A stretch of 64,000 nucleotides of DNA from Maniola hyperantus (taxonomy: Eukaryota; Arthropoda; Insecta; Lepidoptera; Nymphalidae). The stretch lies in NCBI RefSeq assembly GCF_902806685.2, contig NC_048545.1, positions 15,337,926 to 15,401,925 on the forward strand, written 5' to 3'. Positions 20,613-31,608 of the stretch are shown one piece after another (within the stretch, counting starts at the first letter, position 1; each line of letters begins with the position of its first letter). The notes below the pieces were generated by a model that searched no databases, was not told the origin of the DNA, and worked only from the letters and a program-made list of their open reading frames with translations. A program made the position numbers and the translations under genes.

Positions 20613-21177
20613 AGTCCACCAATTATTGGATCGCATAGCACCAAATCCCTCGTCATTTACGTGACAAACAATATCCAAGCACAGAAAAAACTTCCCCCCA
20701 GACATATGAAAGTTGGCGCTAACTTGCCAACGAGACGTCAGGTGCATTTTATGGTCACGACGCGATCATTTTTTCCTTCCCCCCTTTCTCCACCCACTCT
20801 TATGAATATTGCAACTTGCATCCCGAACTAAGGCGGGGTGCAGAAAACTTTTCAGCGCTCTAACATCGACAATAGAAGTTAATGTACGTGTAATGCAGCG
20901 ATTCCTGAGGGTAAAATTGTTTTCAATGGAGTCAAACCACGTCTCAGAGATTATTTTACGTTCTTTTGCTGATCTCTCTCGTAGGGGCAGTACTTCTCTC
21001 AGCATGTAGAAGTTACCTTTGCTTCGTAGTTCCGGAGCCGATATTACGTACGAAGCGATTTGGCTCCTCGTTTCTAATTCGTTACACTAGTATATAAAAT
21101 GCCGTTCCGGCATCAGTCTTCCCTTCAACTTTTAATATAGGCACCTTCAAGTCAAGAACGATTAGGCATCTTCTAGG
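20613..21177. other. Unassigned
   Basis: Overlapping frames on both strands at 20766-21009, but neither has a recognisable domain. Codon choice gives no support. Confidence 0.35.
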
Positions 21178-21262
21178 CAAGTGCGCTCCATCTTAATCTG
21201 CATCATCACTTGCCAACAGGTTTGATTGCAGTCAAGAGCTAGTTTATAAATTAAAAAAAAAA
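21178..21262 (+). mobile_element. SINE-3 tail
   Basis: CTCCATCTTAATCTGCATCA, TTGATTGCAGTCAAGAGCTA and a poly-A. Confidence 0.55.
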
Positions 21263-21357
21263 TCACCGCACCTCTGTAAACCTTTGTTATACAACATAGA
21301 AACGTATATTTCATAGCTTGTATGTCGTGTTATATACTTCGTTTAAGAATAGAATAG

Positions 21358-21560
21358 AAATAGTTTTCATTCAAATAAACTTTTACAAGTACTTTTGAAT
21401 TGTCTTATACATCTACCACTGGTTCCGAATGCTTTTCCTACCGAGAAGAACCAGCAAGAAACTCGACGGCAGTCCCGCGCATCACTGGAGCGAGCTGCAG
21501 GTCCAATCCACCCTCTTTTATTTTTTATTCTTATCATGTAGTCAATACCTAACCACATGG
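21358..21560 (-). mobile_element. Interspersed LINE-like fragment
   Basis: CTACCACTGGTTCCGAATGC, CCGAGAAGAACCAGCAAGAA and the AATAAACTTTTACAAGTACT end look like a common lepidopteran LINE 3' region. Only one copy is in this window, so support is family memory. Confidence 0.4.
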
Positions 21561-21845
21561 TTACGGAATTTATAAAACAAATTCACGCCTCGTAGTGTAC
21601 GTATTTCGTGCCTCGTGAATAATATAGTCCTAAAGTTGCGATGCCAAAACTTTGCGCCAACTCTGAATATACATTAGGCATTAAGGCAATAAATCATCGC
21701 GAGCTGTTCGCTGGGTTTGTGGATTAGCATTCAACTTAACAATAGTAACATTAGCGTATTTAGTATACCTACTGATGTATAGTCCGTAAAAAATGACTCC
21801 TCACGCGCCATTTTAATTCCATCCCGAGGGGATAGAGTTAAAATG
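21561..21845. other. Unassigned
   Basis: Nothing recognised. Confidence 0.35.
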
Positions 21846-22023
21846 GTAACCACAAATTCACGGTTTTCGGATTTATTTCCTTTACTTGTGTTATAAGACC
21901 TACCTACCAAATTCCATGATTCTAGGTCAACGGGAAGTACCCTATTGGTTTTCTTGACAGACAGACAGACAACAAAGTGATCTTATAAGGGTTCCTTTAC
22001 CTTTTGAGGGACGGAATCCTAAT
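21846..22023 (-). mobile_element. GTTCCG repeat, right part only
   Basis: AACCACAAATTCACGGTTTT, GTCAACGGGAAGTACCC, (GACA)n and GGACGGAATCCTAA. Confidence 0.7.
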
Positions 22024-22852
22024 GACCACATTGTATTTTATGTAGGAGCCATAAAAAAATAAATTTTGAGTCAAAAAAGATGACAATATTTAAAATTAAA
22101 TACGTCATGTATTTTGTCTGTTTTTCCATATCCGTTGATTTAAGAGCGCCACCACACTGTCCGGCTCAAATAAAACAAGCAGTACAAGTAATACGTAATC
22201 ATTATTTTCATTTACATGCAATATATCTGTCCGTCAACGGTGAAATATCGCTAAATTCCCAAACCAAATAATATAATACACGGCTTAAATCGGTAAACAT
22301 TTCGGCGGCGCGATTTAAATCGTATTCATGTAATAACTCTGAAAGGCAGGGTGTCTCTACACTTATTCGGAGCCGTCCGATTCAGCTAGTTGTAAAAAAA
22401 ACGATACAGAGTTTACAATGACTTTGAGCGATGATTTTGACTGTGATGATATTTGGTGAATTCGATTTACTTAGCTAATCGGAATTTTTGCCTAAGCATA
22501 TTGCAAAGAGACAAACTGTATGTGCATCAATAAAATAAGAAATCGACGCACAATTAAAGATTGTTTTAAGATCGAAGGAATCTATTTCAGTATCTATTGA
22601 TTTGTATGTTGAATAGTTGGAGAGGAAAGGGGAATATTAGTCATTTAACATTGCTAATATTCTTAAAATAAAAACATTTTAACGGTTTCTGTTCAGAAAG
22701 GGATTTTTAGGTAAAAAAATTACCTAATAGTCTTCTAGCTCTGCACTATTTGAGTACATAGTAATAATTAGATACGAACAATTTTGACCTGAAATGTAAA
22801 TGTTATAAGGGTTTTTTCTTTTCTCTAGTAGTTTTTAGTAGTACTTTGACAC
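22024..22852. other. Unassigned 0.8 kb
   Basis: 22622-22655 resembles the tail of SINE-2 (GGAAAGGGGAATATTAGTCA). The rest is AT-rich with no gene signal. Confidence 0.4.
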
Positions 22853-22955
22853 CCCAATAGGTGGAAGGAAGCCGCTGCATTCAGGCGGCGCAAGACTGTG
22901 GCGTGTGAAAATCCTTAGACCAGCAGTGGACATGAATTGGTTGCGATGATGATAA
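22853..22955 (+). mobile_element. RTE LINE 3' terminus
   Basis: GGCGGCGCAAGACTGTGGCG and CCAGCAGTGGACATGAATTG with GATGATGATAATG after it. Confidence 0.5.
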
Positions 22956-23321
22956 TGAAATCCGCTTGTTAGAAGTGAAACGGATTGGCCTTTTCCTTTT
23001 CTACGAGTAACGACTACGTGTGGAGGCACCCTCCTTGTTTGTTCATCGTGATAAATAAACGCCGCGTGTATGCAAATTCCGGAGTCCCCGCTGATTTATA
23101 AATTGAAGTCCCGGCTTCCTCCCGGACGTGAGCCGGCGCGTGTGACAAGGTTTAATTGGCGAAACTAAATAGCTCTCACGGTTCTATCAAAATATTATCT
23201 ATCTTCTTTATTACTATTTCAGAGTCGATCATTATCATCATCGCCAGGCATTATGCTGAGCTGTACATTCATCTGGGGTGATATCAAAATTTTCAGTAAC
23301 CAAGCAAAACCGGGTGGTCAG
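22956..23321. other. Unassigned
   Basis: A GC-richer part at 23080-23140 without a recognisable frame. Confidence 0.35.
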
Positions 23322-23323
23322 AT

Positions 23324-23645
23324 AGTTCATCATCATCATCATCATCATCATCATGATCAACCCATCGCTGGCTCACTACAGAGCACGGGTCTGAAGGGTT
23401 TTGACCATAGTCTACCACGCTGGCCATGTGCGGATTGGTAGACTTCACACACCTTGGAGAACATTATAGAGAACTCTCAGGCATGCAGGTTCCCTCACGA
23501 TGTTTTCCTTCACCGTTAAAGCAAGTGATATTTAATTATTAAAAACGCACATAGCTCCGAAAAGTTAGACGTGCGTGCCCGGGATCGAACGCCCGGCCTC
23601 CGATCAGAAGGCGGACGTCCTACCGAATAGGCTATCACAGCTGAT
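23324..23645 (-). mobile_element. SINE-1 copy with (CAT)n
   Basis: A (CAT)n run of nine units at 23328-23354 is the 3' microsatellite of the SINE read backwards, followed by GATCAACCCATCGCTGGCTC. The B box is at 23578-23592 and CGAATAGGCTATCACAG closes it. Confidence 0.7.
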
Positions 23646-23689
23646 AGTTCATAATAGTTCATTCACCATTTGGACGGCGTATATTTTTT

Positions 23690-23870
23690 GTAAATATAAA
23701 TTTTTTTAGTGATAAGTTTTTCTGTATGTATATACTAAATATAGTTTTTTTTTTTGTTGTTTTAATGTATGTTTGCAAAATAAACGTAGGATTTGTTACA
23801 CTAACAAACATACAAAAAAAACATACAGTAGAATTGAGAACCTCCTCCTTTTTATGAAGTCGGTTGAAAA
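23690..23870 (+). mobile_element. Fragment of the CCGACTTC element
   Basis: Ends GAATTGAGAACCTCCTCC, TTTTTATGAAGTCGGTTG, the same 3' end as at 31500-31542. Confidence 0.5.
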
Positions 23871-24257
23871 CACAATTCCTTCTTTTTTAAAAGTCAGTTA
23901 AAAAGTAGCCTATGTTACTTCTTGGTTCATAATATGGATAATTTAATTTGAATGCCCTTTCTGAATCCAATTGAAATTATATTTCCCATAGGCTTCACCA
24001 AAAAATGGTAGGAATGTCCCTCCGATCGCTTTCCAAGGTGGAATTTTTATTCCCGCAATCAATAGGCTTTTTATACGAAGGCTTGCTTTTTGGAATGTTT
24101 GATTGCGTTCGTTATAACACGTCGGTGCTCGCGATCCAATTTATAGCGGCTTTTAACCAGCACTGTTGGTAAAAAGCATCCTAGATATAACCCGGGGTAT
24201 CGAAATATGTAAAAGGAAAAGGTGACTGACTCTTTTAACGCACAGCTCAAACTACTG

Positions 24258-24920
24258 TACCCATAGTACAAGATTTTACGTATCACCAAACCAAACCAAA
24301 TTCGAGATTTACCGTCCATACCATTTACCGTCGCACAGCTATGGAATGAACCTCAGATCTTTTAGAAGTTATTTATTTAATTTTCTACTAAATAAAACTT
24401 ATTATAGTGTTAATGACTTTTTTAATGACAAATTTTAAATAATGCATGAATAGAAATAGACATTTGAATTATTAAAAACATTTACATGATGAGTATGAGT
24501 ACACGATGACATCGCAATATTAATGAAATTAGATAATTTAGAAATAATTTTGCACGCCATGTTTGGCAGGATATGTAACTGATTACCTAACTTTTAAGAC
24601 CCCATGTAAATAATATACATGTACCTACCATATCTGAGCAAAATAAATAAATGATTATGATTATTATGATTATTATTATGAGAGTCGAAATACTTCCGCG
24701 TTACAGTAAACTGGATCTTAACTGCCTTGTTTTAAAGCTCAAGTTTGTCTACACTTCTACAGCCAGCGCTCCAAGCGGAAACATTGCGAAATTAAAATCA
24801 GTGGCATTGAATATTTGACTTCAATTTAAGGCTGTTTAGGTCCATTTTACTGTAACGCGGAAGTATTTCGACTCTCGGATTTGGTTTCGTTTGGTGAGAC
24901 GTAAAATCTTGTACTACGGG
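24258..24920. mobile_element. 663-bp TIR element with 5-bp target duplication
   Basis: Flanked by TACTG at 24253-24257 and 24921-24925. The terminal repeats are about 50 bp: CCCATAGTACAAGATTTTAC at the left and its near-perfect inverse ending GTACTACGGG at the right. No transposase frame, so non-autonomous. The left end carries two extra bases (TA) relative to the right. It contains a second inverted repeat pair. Confidence 0.7.
24680..24876. mobile_element. Inner foldback with perfect 31-bp inverted repeats
   Basis: GAGAGTCGAAATACTTCCGC... (24680-24710) is repeated exactly, inverted, at 24846-24876. The spacer is about 135 bp with no frame. It lies inside the larger TIR element and may be a later insertion or part of it. 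Confidence 0.65.
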
Positions 24921-25077
24921 TACTGGACGGATCAGACTGAAATTTGGCATGCAGATAGTTATTATGATGTAGGCATCCGCTAAGAAAGGATTTTTGAAAA
25001 TTCAACCCCTAAGGGGGTGAAATAGGGATTTGAAATTTGTGTAGTCCACGCGGACGAAGTCACGAGCATAAGCTAGT

Positions 25078-25424
25078 TATATAATAAGAATTGTTAAATT
25101 AGTATGTAATTAGTATTGGAATGCATTGAATACCTAAATAAATGAAATATTTCGAAGATACTGCGTGTCTTCGGTTTTTCTGTATCAGTAACAGAATATA
25201 GCACTGAAACTGAAAACCAGCTATATGAATAATCTAGACATATTGGCAAAATATTGCACACAGGTAGGTATAGGAAAAATTTGAAAAAAAAAACTTTTTT
25301 AAACCCGGCTCTTGTTTCGCAGGTAAAAACCACAATATCTAGATATGCAAAACTATGCCAAACTATGTACAAGAGAATCAGCAACAAATTCTATAGATAG
25401 GCTTTTATTCAGATAACCTTTTTT
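25078..25424. other. Unassigned
   Basis: AT-rich, nothing recognised. Confidence 0.35.
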
Positions 25425-25876
25425 AGTCTTCCGTACCTCAAAAGGAAAAAAAGGAACCCTTATTGGAAAGTGATCCATGTTGTCTGTCAGTCTGTCGTGC
25501 ACAGGCACGTATAATAAGTTTAAGTATCCTATAAGTTTTCTTAACAGTAAGAAAACTTATAGGATACTTCCCGTTGGCCTAGAATCATGAAATTTAGCAG
25601 GAAGGTAGGTCTTAAAGCAGACATGAGGGGGAATACCTGAAAACCTTGAATTTGTGGTAACATCACACAAAAAAAATTAAATTGTGGTCATGAACTAAAA
25701 ATTAGTATTTTCAATTCACTTTATCAATTATGAAAGAGCTTTACCTGTACATTGTGAAAAAGATTTTATTTATTTTTATACATAATAGTTTTTGATTTAT
25801 CATGCAACATCATTTTTTTGCATGATAAATTATGATCACAGATTTATTATGTCTGACTCGCACTTGGCCGAGTTTA
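25425..25876 (+). mobile_element. GTTCCG repeat with 22-bp inverted duplication
   Basis: TTCCGTACCTCAAAAGG at the left and ACTCGCACTTGGCCGAG at the right. At 25522-25569 AAGTATCCTATAAGTTTTCT(TA) is followed after ACAG by its exact inverse. Confidence 0.75.
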
Positions 25877-27597
25877 TTTTTACAAAATTTTAACACGAAA
25901 TGTTGGTGAGTAGCCGAAATCACGCACGTTTTATTCAGGTATACCTAAAGGTAGCAAGAGGATGAATATGGGTTACGCATAAAATACTACGCCACATAAA
26001 CCCAAATCGAAATCATGTTGGGCCCATTTAAGAAAATCAAGCTTTGCCCCTGGGACCGGCTCGCCCCGGGACGACCCTAATTTGATGTCGCAAATTGGAC
26101 CTCCTCTTACACCCAGGATTTATCGACCGGAAGGGTCGCGTGGACTTAATTATGCGCATCATTAACTATTGGCTAATTAATATTGCTGATCAATTTTACT
26201 ATCTTAAACCTCTTCGACCCTTATAGTCCGCTCAAAATAGACATCAACTATCTGGCAACATTAAAAGTCTACCAATGTGACCAATGTCCAAGTTTAAGAG
26301 AAAAAAAAATTGACTATTTAATTGACGTAATGTTTCTATAGTGTTGAAGATTTTATAGATAACTATAGGATTTGACATAAATATTATTACTATTGATTTA
26401 TAACATTTCGATAACTATGAGATTAATGAATTATTGTAGCTATATATTTGTAAAAATTTACTGTTATGGTCATTTCTATTTGTTTTTTTTTTAATTTTAT
26501 TTTTGTTGTTTAAGCAAAAGTCTAACCACATAGTTTGCACGCCATTCATAAATGGCAAAATGTGAAAGAGACCATCCATGAATGTACCTACCACCCCATT
26601 TACTTCGTTACTTTGTTATTCACATTTGGCAAAATAAATAATATTTTCATTTCAAGGTGACAATGTTCCCAACTTCTCTTTTTTTATAGTTTGTAGTCGT
26701 ATTTCCCAACTTCTCTTTTTTATAGTTTGTAGTCGTAGTTCTCTTCGGATAATAATGCGGTGTCTTCCCAGATCCTTTCGCAACATTTTAATCACCAATT
26801 TTTAGCTCTATGCGAATTACCCACCTCTATTTTTTGAGCTAACTTGACCGGACTAAATTAGGGTGCGTACCTACTGAGTTGATAAAGCATATAAAACAAA
26901 AGCTTTTTACTGATCAGAGAGTAACGAATTTTTGTTTTTAAAAGAACATCTTGGCCACTAATAATCAGCTCCCAGCCCAATCTCTTGTACTTAGAAAACT
27001 GAAACTTTTCATAAAAGTTCCCTTTATAATGTAGACAAGAAATAAGACCGGAGTTTTCGTAATTCCCACGGGATAGAGAATAAAGTAGAATATTTTCGCC
27101 GAGCTAAGCCTCGGGCGATCGCTAGTCTGTAATATAGACGAAGTCGTGTATAAGCCTACGATAAAAATAATGTCAGAGAATGCTCTGAAAATGACATCAG
27201 CCAGTAAATGTGCTCACATAATCTCTGCTATATTACCGACAACGCCACTAGGGACATGGGGGGCGAGCGGAGGGGGTCGAAATATAATATTTTCACATTA
27301 CAGGCCCCGTAATCAGAATACGCAAGGGACATCCTCGATAAGCGAAATGGGTAAAAAATATAGAAATTCGTCATACGATCCGGATTCCCTGCCTATTAAT
27401 CTGGGGAAATCGATTTTACGAGGTACGAGGTATGTCTTTAGTTGCTTTAATTTTAATGATGATGATGATAGGCTTATATCGCCGCCTAGAGTCAAAGATG
27501 AATAGGAGTTTTAAAACACTTTGACTTCTACGAATACTTCTAACTCTTCTTAATTGTACCTATACAAAATGGAAATAGAGACAAGAACAAGTAAGAA
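25877..27597. other. Unassigned 1.7 kb
   Basis: Holds a direct duplication of about 36 bp at 26666-26737 (CCCAACTTCTCTTTTTTTAT twice) and a GC-richer block at 26040-26150. A 119-codon frame at 27146-27505 has no family signature and I do not call it. Confidence 0.4.
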
Positions 27598-28076
27598 AAA
27601 CTGGTCAAGTGCGAGTCGCACATAAAGGGTTGCGTACCATCGTATAAGATACACTATTTCTTTTTTAGGGTTCCGTACCTCAAAAGGAAAAAGTAAACCT
27701 GTTTGTTCGTCTGTCTGTCGCGTGTCTATCTAGAAACCTATAAGGTACTTCCCGTTGACTTAGAATCATGAAATTCAGCAGGAAGGTATGTCGTATAGAG
27801 CAGACATAAGGGGAAAAATCTGAAAACCGTTAATAAAGAAAAAGATTAAAATGTGCTATGAACAAATACTTATTGCTATTTTTAGCTTTCAAAGTAAGAT
27901 TACTGTACCAAGTGGGGTATCATAATTTGAAAGGGCTTTACTTGTACATTCTAAAACAGATTTCTATTTATTTTTAGGCATAATAGTTTTTGATTGATTT
28001 TACAAAATGTTGGTAAAATACGATTGTAGTACGGAAACGTACTGTGCGCTAGTCTGACTCGCACTTGGCCGGTTTA
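27598..28076 (+). mobile_element. GTTCCG repeat, full copy preceded by an inverted end fragment
   Basis: 27598-27660 is the CTGGTCAAGTGCGAGTCGCA end in reverse. 27665-28076 is a full copy from AGGGTTCCGTACCTCAAAAG to GACTCGCACTTGGCCGG. Confidence 0.7.
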
Positions 28077-28339
28077 TTCACATTCATGACAGCGATGAAT
28101 AGACACTATAGTATCCAATAATCCCAGTTACCAGCAGTCCCATAGATCATGGTACAGTGTTTCAGGCCCCCAACTCCGTTCCTATCTATTCTAGATGAAA
28201 TATGGCGGAATTTGTGTAGATAAGAAAATTTATTTCTCCTTTAATTACCGTCTAAGCAAGAAATGTAATTTGCGACTTATGCCACTTTGCCGTAATCTCC
28301 CTCCTGTCGTTTCCCTGAATGTTGGTACAAATCCTGGTC

Positions 28340-28709
28340 TGAGAGCCCGTGAGGGCCAGACCTTTGTCATTTTATAAAGGCTTTTTAATAATTTTATTCA
28401 AATCCCGCTGTCCCCGTTAACGGGGATACGGCTAACGGGGACAATGGGACTACACCAAAGTTTCTATGCGCATCGTCTCCAACACAGGTATGAACGATCA
28501 TCGACTATAAATTTTGAATCATCGTGGCTTTCGCAGATAATAGGTAGGTAACAAAGGATTTTATACACTGTTGTTACCTGTTACCTATCTGCCAAAGTCA
28601 CAATGATCCAAACTTCATATAGTCGCTGATCGTTCCTACTGTTGGGGAGAACGCGCATAAAACTTTTAGCTTTTATAAAATAACCAAGGTCTGGTCCTCA
28701 CGGGCTCTT
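28340..28709. mobile_element. Long foldback element with a GC hairpin in its left arm, copy 1
   Basis: GAGAGCCCGTGAGGGCCAGA at 28341 is matched inverted at the right (GTCTGGTCCTCACGGGCTCT). Inner blocks GATAATAGGTAGGTAACAA and TTGTTACCTGTTACCTATCT also pair, so arms of about 150-180 bp fold imperfectly. The left arm holds TGTCCCCGTTA/TAACGGGGACA (28411-28444). A related half copy is at 44225. Confidence 0.6.
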
Positions 28710-28861
28710 ACTCTATTCTGTTGCATAATTTGAGTTATTTGGAAGTGCAATTAGTTGCGAGGGATTTTAGTTGAAGCTGTGATATAGGTATTTGTAACAA
28801 CAAGTCTTTGAATTCAATGAATAATAATACATACAGCTAGAATCTAGATATCACTTGCTTT

Positions 28862-29141
28862 TTTAGGGTTCCGTATCTCAAAAGGAAAAACGGAACCCTT
28901 ATAGGATCACTTTGTTATCAACAAAAAAAATTAAATTGTGGTCATGAACTAATAATCAGTATTTTCAATTTTCCAAGTAAGATGACTATATCAAGTGGGG
29001 TATCGTATGAAAGGTCTTTACCTGTGCATTCAAAAACAGATTTTTATTTATTTTTATGTATCGTAGTTTTTTAATTATCGTGCAAAATGTCGAAAAAAAT
29101 ACGATTGTAATACGGAACCCTCGTTGCACTTGGCCGGTTTT
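28862..29141 (+). mobile_element. GTTCCG repeat, internally deleted
   Basis: AGGGTTCCGTATCTCAAAAG runs to TCACTTTGTTATC, then jumps to the AACAAAAAAAATTAAATTG block and on to GCACTTGGCCGGTTTTTT. The (GTCT)n and following third are deleted. Confidence 0.75.
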
Positions 29142-29562
29142 TTATATTTTATTCCGATTCAAGTTATGACACAAGCGCTCTCTAGAAAGAACTTATGGAA
29201 TTCCCACCCCTATTGCTTGGCGCTTGTAGGAAATACTAGGAAAACAAAAACAAAACAATCGCAAACTAGCTTTTCCTTGTTTCACTATAATATAAACATT
29301 TTAAACTGGCAAAGACAATTTGATAGAACAAATTAAAAGATCACACGCCACCCACTCCATGGTTGTTTCACGACATGAATAAGCCATGAGGCAATTACTC
29401 CGCAACCTCTCGAGACGTTCACGTAAACAGTTTTGGGATCTTCCTGTAAGCTTCCCCTTAACCCTTATCCCATTGATAATAAGGGCTAAAATACAGACTA
29501 ATAAATCCAAGTAATTAACAAAACGTTTTGCCCATAGTTGATATCTCATGGAAACTGGCGAG
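29142..29562. other. Unassigned
   Basis: Nothing recognised. Confidence 0.35.
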
Positions 29563-29850
29563 TCATCATCATCATCATCATCAACCAATAGACGTCCACT
29601 GCTGGACATAGGTCTCTTGTAGGGACTTCCACAGTCCACACGCCGCGGTCTTGCGCCGCCTGAATCCAGCGGCTCCCTGCGACTCCTCTGATGTCGTCCG
29701 TCCACCTAGTGGGGGGTCTTCCAACGCTGCGTCTTCCGGTGCGAGGTCGGGATTCCAGCACCTTGGGACCCCAAGGTCTATCGGTTGTACCTACGAACTA
29801 TGTGCCCTGCCCATTGCCACTTCAGCTTCGCAACATGCAAGTGCGCTTTA
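29563..29850 (-). mobile_element. RTE LINE tail, relatively well preserved
   Basis: The minus strand encodes ESRPRTGRRSVGRPPTRWTD and DIRGVAGSRWIQAAQDRGVW, then a frame shift before the WTSIG-type end and (GAT)n tail. This is the clearest RTE C-terminus in the window. Confidence 0.7.
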
Positions 29851-29879
29851 TAAATGCGCTTTAAAATTATACGTACCTG

Positions 29880-30027
29880 TATTACGCGACAGGTCAAGAT
29901 GGCAATCGGGCTGGGGACGCCCTGCACACTCGCACGTCACCCGCACTCTACCGCACCGGGTTAGCGCGGAGGCTGTGCGGGTGTGCGGGGCGTCTCCAGC
30001 CCGATTGCTATCTCGACCTGTCGTGTA
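29880..30027. mobile_element. CAGGTCG GC-rich foldback element, complete
   Basis: ACGCGACAGGTCAAGATGGC at the left returns as GCTATCTCGACCTGTCGTGT at the right. The centre has CGCACGTCACCCGCA and GCTGTGCGGGTGTGCGGGGC. Very GC-rich against an AT-rich setting. Other copies are at 40915, with pieces at 4879, 39226 and 55328. Confidence 0.7.
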
Positions 30028-30084
30028 CCTACTGTACTTCCTTGCGTTGCAGGGGTCAAGGGGTCCTTGGGACCCCTTGAAAGG

Positions 30085-30172
30085 GGTCTTGACAGACAAA
30101 CAGATGGACAACGGTAGGATACGAACGAACTATAAGGATTTCTTTTCCTTTTGAGATGCGGAACCCTAAAAC
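30085..30172 (-). mobile_element. GTTCCG repeat end fragment
   Basis: TCTTGACAGACAAACAGATG to GATGCGGAACCCTAA. Confidence 0.55.
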
Positions 30173-30407
30173 CTACCAAACGATGCTGCAACAGAATCTT
30201 AAGATCTGCGTTAGGTATACACCAACAAACAATAAATAACCCATTAACACTTCAGTACTTATATTCAAGTCTAGACTCAATACAGGCTATTTATCATCGT
30301 TCTATGCCTGAATGTTATTCTTTATCTCGTTGCATCATTAATCAGTCTCGCCTTTGTTCGAGAATTGAGATAGCAAAGCAATGGATGAAGTCTATCACTA
30401 AAGACTT

Positions 30408-30538
30408 ACAGCCGTACTCAGAGTCGCTTAATCGTTACTTAAGTTTAGTTAAAACGAGACGGAGCTATATCTCTCACATAAATCTGTCTCGTTTTAACTC
30501 AATCTTAAGTAACGATAAGCGACTCTGAGTACGGCTGT
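30408..30538. mobile_element. 131-bp foldback MITE (CAGCCG family), copy 1
   Basis: ACAGCCGTACTCAGAGTCGC at the left and its inverse at the right. The arms are about 53 bp with a 25-bp loop (GGAGCTATATCTC..). A second copy is at 44890-45022. Confidence 0.75.
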
Positions 30539-30627
30539 GAATGATAAATATCAAGCACCTAACGGGTCTCCTCTAAGAATGAGAGATATACCTAGATAAC
30601 CAAATTATTTTCCCCGCACATAAAATA

Positions 30628-30883
30628 ACATCAACTATCATAACCTTACAAATAAAATAACATCAACTATCATAACCTTACAAATAAAATAACATCAACT
30701 ATCATAACCTTACAAATAAAATAACATCAACTATCATAACCTTACAAATAAAATAACATCAACTATCATAACCTTACAAATAAAATAACATCAACTATCA
30801 TAACCTTACAAATAAAATAACATCAACTATCATAACCTTACAAATAAAATAACACCAACTATCATAACCTTACAAATAAAATT
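30628..30883. repeat. 32-bp minisatellite, eight units (left part of a split array)
   Basis: Units start at 30628, 30660, 30692, 30724, 30756, 30788, 30820 and 30852, each ACATCAACTATCATAACC plus TTACAAATAAAATA. Only the last unit has a substitution (ACACC). The array continues at 31546 after an insertion. Confidence 0.9.
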
Positions 30884-31542
30884 TTTTTTACAAAAAAAAT
30901 AAAAACCGACTTCGTTACACAAACACTAAAAATTGAAAAATAATTTAATTTATTACCGAATATATTATGTATACAAGAGTTAATATAGTTCCATAATAAT
31001 ACTTTTTGGTGCCGGTGCCAATTAGCTTTAGCTGCGCGAATCGTCTAGACTTCATATTTTTATGGGACTCCACAATGGCACCTCATTGGCACCGACCCCA
31101 AAAAATATTATTATGGAACTATATTAACTCTTGTATACATAATATATTCGGTAATAAATTAAATTATTTTTCAATTTTTAGTGTTTGTGTAACGAAGTCG
31201 GTTTTTATTTTTTTTTGTAAAAAATTTTTATTTCACAATTTTTAGTGGCCCCATGGAATTATGCTATGACTGGTTAAAAGTCTACTGTTTGCTAAGCTAT
31301 TACACTGATCGCGAGCAATTAACTCTTATCCGTTGAGGAGTTCCAGTATCTATCTTCGAAGATGTTCATCAGATCTTTACCAAATTGAAATGGGACCAAC
31401 TTTGAAGTATACCCTTTCAAACAAAAAAATAATTTTCAAAATCGGTCTAGGCGTTTTCGAGTTATCGGGGAACATACATAAAAAAAAAAAAAAAAAAGAT
31501 TCCGACGAATTGAGAACCTCCTCCTTTTTTTGAAGTCGGTTA
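30884..31542 (+). mobile_element. CCGACTTC foldback element, copy 2, inside the minisatellite
   Basis: AAAAACCGACTTCGTTACAC starts a palindrome of about 330 bp ending at GTAACGAAGTCGGTTTTT. The other part follows: GACTGGTTAAAAGTCTACTG, GAAGATGTTCATCAG, a 19-A run (31480-31498) and AACCTCCTCC...GAAGTCGGTTA. Its ends are therefore AACCGACTTC in opposite directions. Confidence 0.7.
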
Positions 31543-31608
31543 ATAACATCAACTATCATAACCTTTCAAATAAAATAACACCAACAACTATCATAACCTT
31601 AGCTTCTT
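31543..31608. repeat. 32-bp minisatellite, last two units
   Basis: ACATCAACTATCATAACC at 31546 and ACACCAACAACTATCATAAC at 31578, with the same spacer as the array at 30628. Confidence 0.85.

Larger units (their letters stand above)
24200..25077 (+). mobile_element. HelB Helitron split by a TIR element
   Basis: GTAAAAGGAAAAGGTGACTG begins the 5' part, which stops at AAACTACTG (24257). The 3' part resumes at 24921 with TACTGGACGGATCAG and ends GAGCATAAGCTAG. Removing the insert and one TACTG restores the HelB order seen at 6910. Confidence 0.7.

Noticed and set aside
23253..23441. Poly-histidine frame
   Set aside because: Produced by the (CAT)n microsatellite at a SINE-1 3' end.
27146..27505. 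119-codon frame
   Set aside because: The translation has no domain and a low-complexity Asp run. Nothing supports expression.
29651..30154. 167-codon frame
   Set aside because: Antisense to an RTE LINE tail and reading on through the GC-rich foldback element.
30628..30883. Regular 32-bp repeats as a CRISPR array
   Set aside because: The units are contiguous with no variable spacers, and the genome is eukaryotic. It is a minisatellite.
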